Part shown: in pieces, positions 9,347 to 17,994 of the stretch | Layout of the letters: every line of letters starts with the position of its first letter | Position numbering within the stretch: position 1 is the first letter of the stretch | From: Aeromicrobium phragmitis | GTDB taxonomy: Bacteria > Actinomycetota > Actinomycetes > Propionibacteriales > Nocardioidaceae | Assembly (NCBI RefSeq): GCF_003674095.1 | Contig: NZ_RDBF01000001.1 | Span: 496,001 to 560,000, forward strand | Length of the DNA stretch: 64,000 bases | Reading direction: 5' to 3' | The notes under the pieces: model-generated | The model's input: the letters and a program-made list of their open reading frames with translations, nothing else | Database searches by the model: none | Told to the model about the DNA's origin: nothing | Made by a program: the position numbers and the translations under genes

Positions 9347-9930
9347 CGGCGCGGCAGCAGGTCGGGGAAGGCGCGGTGCACCGCGGTGGCGACGAACGCC
9401 ATGAGGAGATTCTTCACGACGTCGCCGGGCCAGAACACGATGTCGGTGGTGAAGGCCGCCTCGAGGCTGAGATCGGCGCGCCACATGAGGCCGGCGATCC
9501 CCAGCGTGTGGATGAGCAGCGCGCTGCTGCCGAGGCCGGCGAGGAACACCAGGGGGACGCTCGTGGCGAGCTTGGCGCGGGGCAGACGCTGGACGATCGC
9601 TCCGCACAGCGCCGCCGCGACCGGGAAGCCCACCAGGTAACCGACGGTCGGCCCGGCGAACGGTGCGAGGCCGGCATTGCCTCCGGCGAACACCGGGATT
9701 CCCGCGGCACCCACGGCGAGGTAGAGGAGGACGGCGAGGAAGCCTCGCTTGGGACCGAGTACCGCGCCGGTGAGCAGCACGCCGAACGTCTGCAGCGTGA
9801 TCGGCACCAGCCCCGCGCCGACGTTGAGCGCCGGCAGCAGCGAGCACGCGGCGATGAGCGCCGCGAACGAGGCGATGAGAGCCAGGTCGGTGGTGGTGCC
9901 GCGACGGGACGCGGCGACGGTCTCGGGCAT
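9343..9930 (-). CDS. bioY: BioY biotin-specific S component
   Basis: The 195-residue membrane protein has six helices and BioY signatures: LVPITLQTFGVLLTGAVLGP near the N-terminus, PVFAGGNAGLAPFAGPTVGY in the middle and DIVFWPGDVVKN near the C-terminus, all lining the biotin pocket in known BioY structures. The start is ATG 9930 behind GAGGAG. It is the first gene of bioY-bioM-bioN. Two palindromes immediately upstream (9948-9975) sit between it and a divergent TetR gene, so expression is probably repressed when biotin is plentiful. Confidence 0.92.
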   Translation of the reverse strand: MPETVAASRRGTTTDLALIASFAALIAACSLLPALNVGAGLVPITLQTFGVLLTGAVLGPKRGFLAVLLYLAVGAAGIPVFAGGNAGLAPFAGPTVGYLVGFPVAAALCGAIVQRLPRAKLATSVPLVFLAGLGSSALLIHTLGIAGLMWRADLSLEAAFTTDIVFWPGDVVKNLLMAFVATAVHRAFPDLLPRR

Positions 9931-9947
9931 GGACGCTCCTCGGCAAC

Positions 9948-9960
9948 TGAACGGTGTTCA
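9948..9960. promoter_or_regulatory. Palindromic operator 1, candidate BioQ site
   Basis: TGAACGGTGTTCA is a perfect 5-3-5 palindrome 17 bp upstream of the bioY start codon. The half-site TGAAC is the one reported for BioQ, the TetR-type biotin regulator of Corynebacterium. It is followed 2 bp later by a second copy. Confidence 0.7.
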
Positions 9961-9962
9961 CC

Positions 9963-9975
9963 TGAACGCTGTTCA
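9963..9975. promoter_or_regulatory. Palindromic operator 2, candidate BioQ site
   Basis: TGAACGCTGTTCA is a second perfect palindrome, centred 15 bp from operator 1 and 22 bp before the TetR-family start. The paired layout in a 67-bp divergent region suggests joint repression of bioYMN and autoregulation of the regulator. Confidence 0.7.
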
Positions 9976-9997
9976 GGCTAGCCGATAGGATGGCGCC

Positions 9998-10489
9998 ATG
10001 GCCAACAGCCTCCCCGACGTCGTCGCCGCCGCCTTGCGCGTCCTGGACAGCTACGGCCTGGAGTTCTGCTCGATGCGTCGGGTCGCCGCGGAGCTCGACG
10101 TCCAGCCGAGCGCGTTGTATCACCATGTCCCGAACAAGCAGTCCCTCCTCGCCCTGATGGCCGATGAGATCGTCCGCGACGTCGACGGTGAGGACCCGCG
10201 CGCACTCTGCCACGCGCTGCGCGAGGCGATGCTGCGCGTGCGCGACGGTGCCGAGGTCGTCGCGACCGCGTCGGCCTTCCGGCTCGGTGTCTCGGACGTG
10301 CAGAAGCGGCTCGCCGACCTCGTCGGCGACGACGCCGCCCGCACCCTGTTGCTCTACGTCTTCGGGCACGCCCAGTCCACCCAGACGCACCGCCAGGCCA
10401 GCGCCGTCGGCGCGATCGACGAGGACCCCGACCTCGACGCGTCCTTCGACCGCGGCCTCACCCTCATCCTCGCCGGCCTGGGGCGGTAG
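9998..10489 (+). CDS. bioQ: TetR-family regulator, probably BioQ-like
   Basis: The 163-residue protein has the TetR N-terminal helix-turn-helix (MRRVAAELDVQPSALYHHVP followed by NKQSLLALMADEIV). It is shorter than the usual 190-200 residues but the C-terminal ligand domain is present. It is divergent from bioYMN across two TGAAC-N3-GTTCA palindromes, the arrangement expected for the actinobacterial biotin repressor BioQ. The BioQ name therefore rests on context and operator shape. Its stop codon lies inside the first arm of a CGGTAGGTG repeat. Confidence 0.8.
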   Translation: MANSLPDVVAAALRVLDSYGLEFCSMRRVAAELDVQPSALYHHVPNKQSLLALMADEIVRDVDGEDPRALCHALREAMLRVRDGAEVVATASAFRLGVSDVQKRLADLVGDDAARTLLLYVFGHAQSTQTHRQASAVGAIDEDPDLDASFDRGLTLILAGLGR

Positions 10490-10565
10490 GTGTCGTCCCA
10501 GAGAGCGCTCGCTCGTGGGGCCTCACCTACCGCTCGCCGAGGGGCCTGGGGCCTCAGCTACCGCT
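10484..10565. repeat. CGGTAGGTG / CACCTACCG inverted repeat cluster (left)
   Basis: CGGTAGGTG (10484-10492) is a perfect inverted copy of CACCTACCG (10524-10532), and a partial copy AGCTACCGCTC follows at 10557-10567. The first arm contains the stop of the TetR gene. The same CCTACCGCC core returns at 11594-11709 on the other side of the AbiEi-like gene and once more near 46087. Confidence 0.65.
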
Positions 10566-11485
10566 CAGACGGCGGAAGAGCGCGTCCCAGCGGGGACCGA
10601 ACTGGGGAGCAGGTCCCGGGTACCCGCGCTGCCGCAGCACGTCGTAGATCCGCATCATGAGCGCCCGCGGTTGCGCCAGCATCTCCTGAGTCACCTGCAC
10701 GTACTCGATTCCCGCAGCGCGGAGATCGGCGTAGCGGGCGATGTCACGCTGGAACTGTTCGGCCGTCTCGGCATGCTGGCGCCCCTCGTACTCGACAGCC
10801 ACGCCCCAGGCGCGGAACAGCAGGTCGGTGATCGCGATGCGTCGGCCTCGGTGGAACACGTCGGCGTTCACCTCGCCTGCCGGAAGACCGCAGGCCAGGA
10901 CGAGCGCGCGCAACTCCGACTCCTTGAGTGAGGCGGCACGCTCCTCGAGCCAGGGAAGGACGCGTCGCGCCTGCCGGGGCAACCAGGGCGCCAGGGATGA
11001 AGCACGCAGAGTTCGTTGATCTCGGTGGTGCTGGCACGATCATGGTGAAGCAACCAGTCGCCGAGAGCGATGGCGTCGATGAGCCGCGCGCTGTGACACG
11101 CCTGGATGAACGCGACGGCCGGAGTGACGCCGTCATCGTCGCAGGGCGGCAGCACTTCGGTGCGGTGGAGACTGATGCCGTCGATGTCGACGTGGAGATC
11201 GCGAGCCACCGTGAAATGGACCGGGAGGGCGGGTCCCACGTCCAGGCCCAGCTCCTGAAGTCGGCTGAGGTGGCTGAGCCTCCCGCGGTCTCCCAGACAC
11301 AACCGCGCCGCGGCGCGAAGGTCGTGAGCGTCGAGCTCGTGATCGCGGTGCACCCATACGGCGGGAAAGATCCTGCGGAAACGTGAGCCGAGCAGCAGTT
11401 TCGGGGACAGTCCCGCATCGACGAAACTCTGCCGATGAAACGGTCCACGGGTGAATGCGTCGGGGATCGGCGTCGGGGAGGACAT
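10554..11485 (-). pseudogene. AbiEi/DUF559-like regulator-nuclease protein, frameshifted
   Basis: Two frames make one typical 300-residue actinobacterial protein. The N-terminal part (ATG 11485) has the winged-helix-like opening FTRGPFHRQSFVDAGLSPKL followed by FRRIFPAVWVHRD, as in AbiEi-type antitoxin/regulator proteins. The C-terminal part carries a DUF559-like nuclease fold with AWGVAVEYEGRQHAET and an AGIEYVQVT strand. The frames switch at about 10983-10995 within a CCCTGGCGCCCTGG stretch; one missing base (giving HPWRPWLPRQ) or an 8-bp duplication explains it. It is likely a decayed gene or a sequencing error. Repeat clusters flank both ends. Confidence 0.72.
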
Positions 11486-11593
11486 GACGCCAGACTCCGC
11501 CGCAACCGAGGCGTCACGGCAGACGTGCCGACCCCATCTGTGGACGACCCGAGCACGGGCGGTCGCTGTGGACACGCGTTCGCCCCCGCCACC

Positions 11594-11709
11594 GGGCGGT
11601 AGGCGAGGTCCCACGGCGACGGTCGCGGTAGGACGTCACCTACCGCCCGCGCGTAGGTGTGGGACTACACCTACCGCCCGCGCGGCAGGGTGGGACGAGA
11701 CCTACCGCC
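11594..11709. repeat. CCTACCGCC / GGCGGTAGG repeat cluster (right)
   Basis: The 116-bp stretch holds two rightward copies (GGGCGGTAGG at 11594-11603, CGGTAGG at 11626-11632) and three leftward copies (CCTACCGCCC at 11639-11648, CTACCGCCCG at 11671-11680, CCTACCGCC at 11701-11709), with GTGGGAC-type spacers. It can form several alternative hairpins and occupies the gap between the AbiEi-like gene and the 3' end of guaB1. Confidence 0.68.
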
Positions 11710-11718
11710 GAGGGAGGG

Positions 11719-13185
<1,467 letters not shown>

Positions 13186-13226
13186 CTACGGGCCGAAGCC
13201 GCACGGGCCGCCGCGAAAACGGGCGG

Positions 13227-14357
13227 TCAGTCCACGCCGGGCGCGAACTTCGGTACGCGGACCGTGACCTTGGTGCCGAGCCCGATTCCGGTCTCGACGA
13301 CGATGCCGTGATCGTTGCCGTAGACGGTCCGCAGCCGTTCGTCGACGTTGGCCAGTCCGACGGAGGGCGAGCCGGTGCGTCCCGAGAGTGCGTCGCGCAC
13401 CGTCTCGGGGTCCGACCCGACTCCGTCGTCCTCGATGGTGATGACGCACTCGGCGCTGGCGTCCTCCGCGATGACGGTGATCGTGCCCGTGCCGTCCTTC
13501 TTCTCCAGCCCGTGCCGCACGGCGTTCTCGACCAGTGGCTGCACCGACAGGAATGGCACCGTCACGTTGAGCACCTCCGGGGCGACGCGGGTGACGACGC
13601 GGAGCCGATCGCCGAAACGGGCCTTCTCGAGCACGAGGTACCGCTCGATGGACCGCAGTTCCTCCGCCAGCGTCGTGAACTCGCCGTGCTGACGGAACGA
13701 GTACCGGGTGAAGTCGGCGAACTCGAGCAGGAGGTCACGGGCGCGTTCGGGGTCCGTGCGCACGAACGAGGCGATCGCTCCGAGCGAGTTGTAGATGAAG
13801 TGCGGCGAGATCTGGGCCCGCAGGGCGCGCAGCTCGGCTTCCATCAGGGCGGTACGCGACGCGTCGAGCTCGGCCAGTTCGAGCTGGCTCGACACCCAGC
13901 GCGCCACCTCCGTCGCGGTCCGCGCGAGCCCGGCGGACGGGTCGTCGTCCACGGCCACGATCGTGCCGACGACACGATCCTCCACGGTCAACGGCGCGAC
14001 GATGACGCGGCCGGACGCCTGCGGGCGACCGCTGTCGAGGACCTCGGCGACCACGGAACCCGCGTGCTCCCAGGCGTCGCCGCCGGTCCAGGCCAGCGGC
14101 CCGTGCGAATCGGTGAGGCCGACGGTGCGGGCGCCGAGCAGCGAGCGCAGATGAGGCAGAGCGCGGCTGGCGGTGTCGGCGGTCAGCCCGCCACGCAGCG
14201 CGGGTGCGGCGAGCGAGGCGGTGTGCAGCGTGGCGTACGTGGCCCGCTCCTCTGGCGACCCGAGCCCGGTGCGACGGCCGAGCAGCCACCAGCGCACGAG
14301 CAGCGCAGTGACGACGACGGCCAGCAGCAGCGCCGCGAGAAGCAGGAGGTCTGTCAT
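13227..14357 (-). CDS. LytS-type sensor histidine kinase
   Basis: Starting at ATG 14357 (MTDLLLLAALLLAVVVTALL), the 376-residue protein has one N-terminal membrane helix, a GAF-like region (about 60-190), the His_kinase motif RAQISPHFIYNSLGAIASFV with the phosphoacceptor His, an N-box in PLVENAVRHGLEKK and a G-box SVGLANVDERL. This is the LytS/YehU class that pairs with LytTR regulators. The only LytTR regulator in the window is at 7282-8022, beside an acetate-type symporter, which is usually directly adjacent to such a kinase. Four bases separate it from the upstream methyltransferase gene. Confidence 0.88.
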   Translation of the reverse strand: MTDLLLLAALLLAVVVTALLVRWWLLGRRTGLGSPEERATYATLHTASLAAPALRGGLTADTASRALPHLRSLLGARTVGLTDSHGPLAWTGGDAWEHAGSVVAEVLDSGRPQASGRVIVAPLTVEDRVVGTIVAVDDDPSAGLARTATEVARWVSSQLELAELDASRTALMEAELRALRAQISPHFIYNSLGAIASFVRTDPERARDLLLEFADFTRYSFRQHGEFTTLAEELRSIERYLVLEKARFGDRLRVVTRVAPEVLNVTVPFLSVQPLVENAVRHGLEKKDGTGTITVIAEDASAECVITIEDDGVGSDPETVRDALSGRTGSPSVGLANVDERLRTVYGNDHGIVVETGIGLGTKVTVRVPKFAPGVD

Positions 14358-14361
14358 CGGG

Positions 14362-15045
14362 TCAGTGGAAGTCGATGAGCACGGTGTCCGGCGGCTCCGG
14401 CTCGGCGGCGAGTTGCGACTTGTCCACCCGCGCCCGCAAGCACTGCGTCTCGTGCCGCAGTCGCAAGGAGCCGGTCTGCTCGCCGTACTCGCGCCACAGC
14501 TCATGCACCGCGCTCAAGGCAGCGGCGGGCACCGTCGGATGCTTGGTCGATTCCGCGAAGCGCATGAGCGTGGGGAAGTCGAGTTCCTGCCAGGCGTTGA
14601 ACTCTTGGCTCTCCGGCGGATGGAAGAGCCCGGACGCGGTGAAGGTGTTCACCGGCGCGATCGTGCCGGCCCGGTCGCCGGTGATCGTGCGCAGCTTGCG
14701 CATCCACGGAATGGAGTCGTCGTAACGCCTCGCCATGGTGGACAGCAGCCCGTCGTCGACCAATACCCGGGCGTATTCGGCGAGTGCGGCCACTTCGTCG
14801 TTGAGGTCGGGGGCGACGACGGCGTCGAAACTGCGGGACCGAAACGGCAGATAGTCGCCCTGAGAGCGCACGTAGGCGATGTGTGGGTGGCGGATCGCGG
14901 TGACGTCGTCGCCGACGATCGTGACGTCATGGCCTTGGTCGGCCAGTTCGTAGGCGAGCGGCCCGTCGCCGATGTGCAGCACGAGCGCGAGCCGGTCACC
15001 GACCAGCCACTTCATGGCCCGAGCCACCGGGACGACGTCGTTCAC
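14362..15045 (-). CDS. SAM-dependent methyltransferase-like protein
   Basis: From GTG 15045 the product is 227 residues. Its N-terminal half is a Rossmann-like methyltransferase fold: LALVLHIGDGPLAYELADQG takes the place of motif I, DYLPFRSRSFDAVVAPDLND matches the motif III-IV area and VLVDDGLLSTMARR matches the post-IV strand. The glycine pattern of motif I is weak (IGDGPLA), so binding of SAM is probable but not certain. The substrate is unknown. It is the first gene of an apparent operon with the LytS kinase; the Fic-like gene diverges from it over a 48-bp gap. Confidence 0.7.
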   Translation of the reverse strand: MNDVVPVARAMKWLVGDRLALVLHIGDGPLAYELADQGHDVTIVGDDVTAIRHPHIAYVRSQGDYLPFRSRSFDAVVAPDLNDEVAALAEYARVLVDDGLLSTMARRYDDSIPWMRKLRTITGDRAGTIAPVNTFTASGLFHPPESQEFNAWQELDFPTLMRFAESTKHPTVPAAALSAVHELWREYGEQTGSLRLRHETQCLRARVDKSQLAAEPEPPDTVLIDFH

Positions 15046-15093
15046 CCTTCGAGCGTATCGGTGGCCGCGACAGCCGGCAGGTACGCTTCGGGC

Positions 15094-15807
15094 GTGTCCG
15101 ATCCGTTCATCGCCGCCGCATCCTTGGAAGGCGTTCCCTCGGCGTTCAACGCCGCTCGTGACGGCATCGACGCCGTCCTGCGCGATCGCGGGCTGCGGCG
15201 CACTGCCCCCGAGGACACGGCGCGGGCCCTGCTGCTCGGAGCCTGGGCGACGGCCTCGCTCGAAGGTTCGTCCTACTCGGTGGACGAGTTGTCCGCCGGC
15301 GAGGGCGACGCGACGGCGCGGGGAGCCGTCCGGTTGTCCACCGAGCTCCTCGGGCTGCTGCCGACCTGGCAGCGCTCGCCGGTTCAGGCGCTCGCCCGGC
15401 TGCACGCGATCGCTGCCGCGGGAAGCGTCCCCGACGAGGAGCTGGGGCGTCCGGTGAACCCGGCGGGCGTGGGGCGACTGACCGCGCTCGCCCGGATGCT
15501 CGCCACCCCGACCCAGGCGCCGGGCCTGATCGTCGCGGCCCTCGTGCACGCCGAGATCGCCGACGCGGGCGCGTTCGTCTCCCACAACGGCGTCGTGGCT
15601 CGTGCGGCGGAACGGCTGGTGTGGGTGGCGAAGGGCATCGATCCGGCCTCCGTGACCGTGCCCGAAGCCGGTCACGTCGGCGACGCTCCCGCGTACTTCG
15701 CGGCGTTGAGCGGCTACGGCAGCGAGGAGACCGGGGTGCATCAGTGGCTGCTCTACGCGGCCGACGCGGCGACCCGCGCCGCCGAAGCCTCACCACTCGC
15801 CCGCTGA
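15094..15807 (+). CDS. Degenerate Fic-fold protein
   Basis: The 237-residue product (GTG 15094) follows the order of Fic proteins: ASLEGSSYSVDELSAGEGDA resembles the N-terminal segment of Fic folds, LARLHAIAAAGSVPDEELGR the helix before the active site, and FVSHNGVVAR the HPFxxGNGRxxR loop. In that loop the catalytic His, the first Gly and the first Arg are absent, while F, NG and the final R remain, so AMP-transfer is unlikely. Homologues sit next to the HAD/Tad block in many actinobacteria and are often loosely labelled oxidoreductase. Its real role is unknown. Confidence 0.6.
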   Translation: MSDPFIAAASLEGVPSAFNAARDGIDAVLRDRGLRRTAPEDTARALLLGAWATASLEGSSYSVDELSAGEGDATARGAVRLSTELLGLLPTWQRSPVQALARLHAIAAAGSVPDEELGRPVNPAGVGRLTALARMLATPTQAPGLIVAALVHAEIADAGAFVSHNGVVARAAERLVWVAKGIDPASVTVPEAGHVGDAPAYFAALSGYGSEETGVHQWLLYAADAATRAAEASPLAR

Positions 15808-16023
15808 GGCACAGAAGTGGCGGCGCCGCCCTCGCGTGGAGAGTGACGCCGCCGACCCGATCAGCTGGCTACCAAGCGTGCCTTCGTCGAATCATCGCCG
15901 CGGGGCCGCGATGCGGATATCCCGAGACGATTGCCCTGTGGGACGGGTAGATCGCCGCGTGGGTACCGGGTGACCGGGTGCTTGAGGTGGTGCTGTCTCC
16001 AGCATGCACGACTGTGACGTGAA
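15808..16023. other. Intergenic region between Fic-like and HAD genes
   Basis: This 216-bp gap between convergent genes holds a 12-bp palindrome GGCGGCGCCGCC (15819-15830) whose first arm also pairs with CGCCGCC at 15847-15853, a possible weak terminator. No convincing gene is present. A 36-codon minus-strand frame beginning MLETAPPQAPGHP has no support. A CRP-type site lies at its right edge. Confidence 0.4.
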
Positions 16024-16028
16024 TCACA
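16013..16028. promoter_or_regulatory. CRP/GlxR-type palindrome
   Basis: TGTGACGTGAATCACA is a perfect TGTGA-N6-TCACA site, the consensus of cAMP-receptor proteins (GlxR/Crp) in actinobacteria. It overlaps the last codons of the HAD gene and faces only a 200-bp gap between two 3' ends, so it has no obvious target. acs often lies in this gap in related genomes, and it is commonly CRP-controlled. Confidence 0.55.
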
Positions 16029-16821
16029 AGTTCCGGCGGCGTGACAGGATTCCCGCGATCGCCGCGCCCACGAGGGAGACCGACGCCGCCGCGCCGACGG
16101 CGGCGAACGCCTTGCCGGTCGGCGTCGTGAGGGCGAGCGGGCTCTGCAACGCCACCGGGCGAGCGAACGTGAGCACCGGCCAGCCGTCGGCCTCGGCGCG
16201 CTGGCGCAGCGCCTTGTCCGGGTTGACGGCGAACGGGTGGCCGACGGTCTCCAGCATCGCGATGTCGGTCTCGGAGTCGGAGTACGCGAAGCTCGCGTCC
16301 AGGTCGTAGCCCTCGACCTCTGCCAGTTCGCGGATCAGCCGGGCTTTGCCCGGGCCGTACGCGTACTCGAGGATCTCGCCGGTGTAGCGTCCGTCCTCGA
16401 TCTCGAGCCGAGTGGCGAGCACCCGGTCCACGCCGAGCATCGCCCCGATCGGCTCGACGACTTCGCTGCCCGACGCCGAGACGATGACGACGTCCCTCCC
16501 GGCGGCGTGGTGCGCCTCGATGAGCTCGACGGCCTCGGCGTAGACGATCGGATCGATGATGTCGTGCAGGGTCTCCGAGACGACCTGGCGCACGGTCTCG
16601 ACGTCCCACCCGGCGACCATGCTGGTCAAGTACGAGCGCATCGCCTCCATCTGCTCGTGATCGGCACCGCTGGAGGCGAACACGAACTGCGCGTACGCGC
16701 TACGCAGCACAGCGCGACGGGTGAGGAGGCCCTCGGCGAAGAGCGGGCGACTGAACGCAAGCGTGCTCGACCTGGCGATGATGGTCTTGTCCAGGTCGAA
16801 GAAGGCTGCCGCGCGGCCCAT
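16024..16821 (-). CDS. HAD-IB family phosphatase (SerB-like)
   Basis: The 265-residue protein (ATG 16821) has HAD motif I FFDLDKTII with the nucleophile Asp, motif II VVIVSASGSE, motif III Lys in GPGKARLIREL and motif IV FAYSDSETDIAMLE. A hydrophobic C-terminal helix (AASVSLVGAAIAGILSRRR) may anchor it to the membrane. HAD-IB members dephosphorylate phosphoserine or lipid-linked phosphates; the membrane tail favours a lipid or membrane substrate, which is inference. It is divergent from the ssd-tad operon and is conserved at this place in actinobacteria. Confidence 0.85.
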   Translation of the reverse strand: MGRAAAFFDLDKTIIARSSTLAFSRPLFAEGLLTRRAVLRSAYAQFVFASSGADHEQMEAMRSYLTSMVAGWDVETVRQVVSETLHDIIDPIVYAEAVELIEAHHAAGRDVVIVSASGSEVVEPIGAMLGVDRVLATRLEIEDGRYTGEILEYAYGPGKARLIRELAEVEGYDLDASFAYSDSETDIAMLETVGHPFAVNPDKALRQRAEADGWPVLTFARPVALQSPLALTTPTGKAFAAVGAAASVSLVGAAIAGILSRRRNL

Positions 16822-16962
16822 GACCACAGCGTAGTCGCTGGGGCGGACGCCTCCGACCACGGCAGGTGCGCGTCGTCCACAGAATCGGGACGCGCGATGC
16901 GAGATCCACAACGCGCCGAGGTGCCCTGTCGTGCGGCGGGCGGCACAGGTCACGGTGAGGTC

Positions 16963-17994
16963 ATGGCATCGATCGCAGTGGTCACCGAGCAGGCGGACAT
17001 CGCCGAACGCGGCCAGCGTTGGGGTGCAGCGGTCCAGGCGCACGTCGAGGTGGTGGGCGTCCCCGATGCGGTGCATCGGGCGTGGCGCCGCTGCGAAGCG
17101 GTCATCGTCGACGCTGCCGTGCTGCCGTGGTTGCGGTCCCTGGCGGTGCCTCGCCGCGACCACGTGCTGGTCCTCGCGAAGGGTCCGGATTCGGCCGTGT
17201 GGGCCGATGCGCTCGCGCTCGGCGCGGTCGGCATCTGGGAACTCGACGAGGACGACGCGGTGACGGGGGCGCTCACCCGGGCGGTCGACGGTCGCGGCGA
17301 GGCGTGCGTTCTTGCCGTCGTCGGCGCGAGTGGCGGCGTGGGTGCGTCCACGCTGGTGGTCGCCTGCGCGCACGGGGCGCACCGTCGCGGCGCGAGTGCC
17401 CTGGCCGTCGACGGAGATCCGGACGGGCCGGGCCTCGATCTCGTGGCGGGCCTCGAACACCACGAGGGCCTTCGCTGGGACGAGATCACGCTGACCGACG
17501 GCCATGTGGCGGCGCGTTCGCTGTCGGAGGCGTTGCCGGGCGAGGGAGCCCGCGTCCTGTCGTTCGCTCGGTCGTCTCGCACGTCCCTCGATCCCGGACC
17601 GGTGCTCGCGGCCGCGCAGCGGGGATTCGATCTCGTCGTCGGCGACATCCCTCGCCACGCTCTCGCCACCGCCGGCCTCGGTACGGACCTGCTGGCGCGG
17701 TCGGTGGCCGTGGTCCTCGTCGTTCCCGAGCACGTCACCGGACTCGCGGCCGCCGAGCGGATCGTCGGCGAGCTCGACGGACGCACCGATCGGGTGCTGG
17801 TCGTCAGCCGCGCGGTCACCGGCGGCCTCGGTCCCGGCCAGGTCGAGCGTGGCCTCGGGCTGCCCGTACTCGCTCGGCTCCGTACCCGGCGGCCGCTGGC
17901 GCAGGACGTGGAACGCGGCCGGGGCCCGACGCGCTCGCGGATGCTGAGATCGGTCGCCGGCAGGGTCCTCGATGCGGTGGGGATCGAGTCGTGA
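16963..17994 (+). CDS. ssd: Ssd/CpaE-like P-loop protein of the Tad locus
   Basis: The 343-residue protein (ATG 16963) has a receiver-like N-terminal domain without the phospho-Asp, then a MinD/ParA-type ATPase with VVGASGGVGASTLVVACAH as a deviant Walker A (final Lys and Ser/Thr pattern altered to GAST) and DLVVGDIPRHA as the Walker B area. It corresponds to CpaE of Tad systems and to Rv3660c (Ssd), linked in mycobacteria to septum regulation. Its stop overlaps the GTG of tadA. It likely positions the pilus machine at a cell site. Confidence 0.83.
   Translation: MASIAVVTEQADIAERGQRWGAAVQAHVEVVGVPDAVHRAWRRCEAVIVDAAVLPWLRSLAVPRRDHVLVLAKGPDSAVWADALALGAVGIWELDEDDAVTGALTRAVDGRGEACVLAVVGASGGVGASTLVVACAHGAHRRGASALAVDGDPDGPGLDLVAGLEHHEGLRWDEITLTDGHVAARSLSEALPGEGARVLSFARSSRTSLDPGPVLAAAQRGFDLVVGDIPRHALATAGLGTDLLARSVAVVLVVPEHVTGLAAAERIVGELDGRTDRVLVVSRAVTGGLGPGQVERGLGLPVLARLRTRRPLAQDVERGRGPTRSRMLRSVAGRVLDAVGIES

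Noticed and set aside
8712..10390. Longer frame fused to the BioM ATPase
   Set aside because: The extra part is antisense or out-of-frame to bioY; the GTGA overlap start at 9346 explains the gene.
14173..15093. Long N-terminal extension of the Fic-like gene
   Set aside because: It runs antisense through the kinase and methyltransferase genes; GTG 15094 fits the conserved protein start.
15869..16012. Remnant of acs on the minus strand near the CRP site
   Set aside because: The short frame has no acetyl-CoA synthetase motif; I cannot show any remnant.
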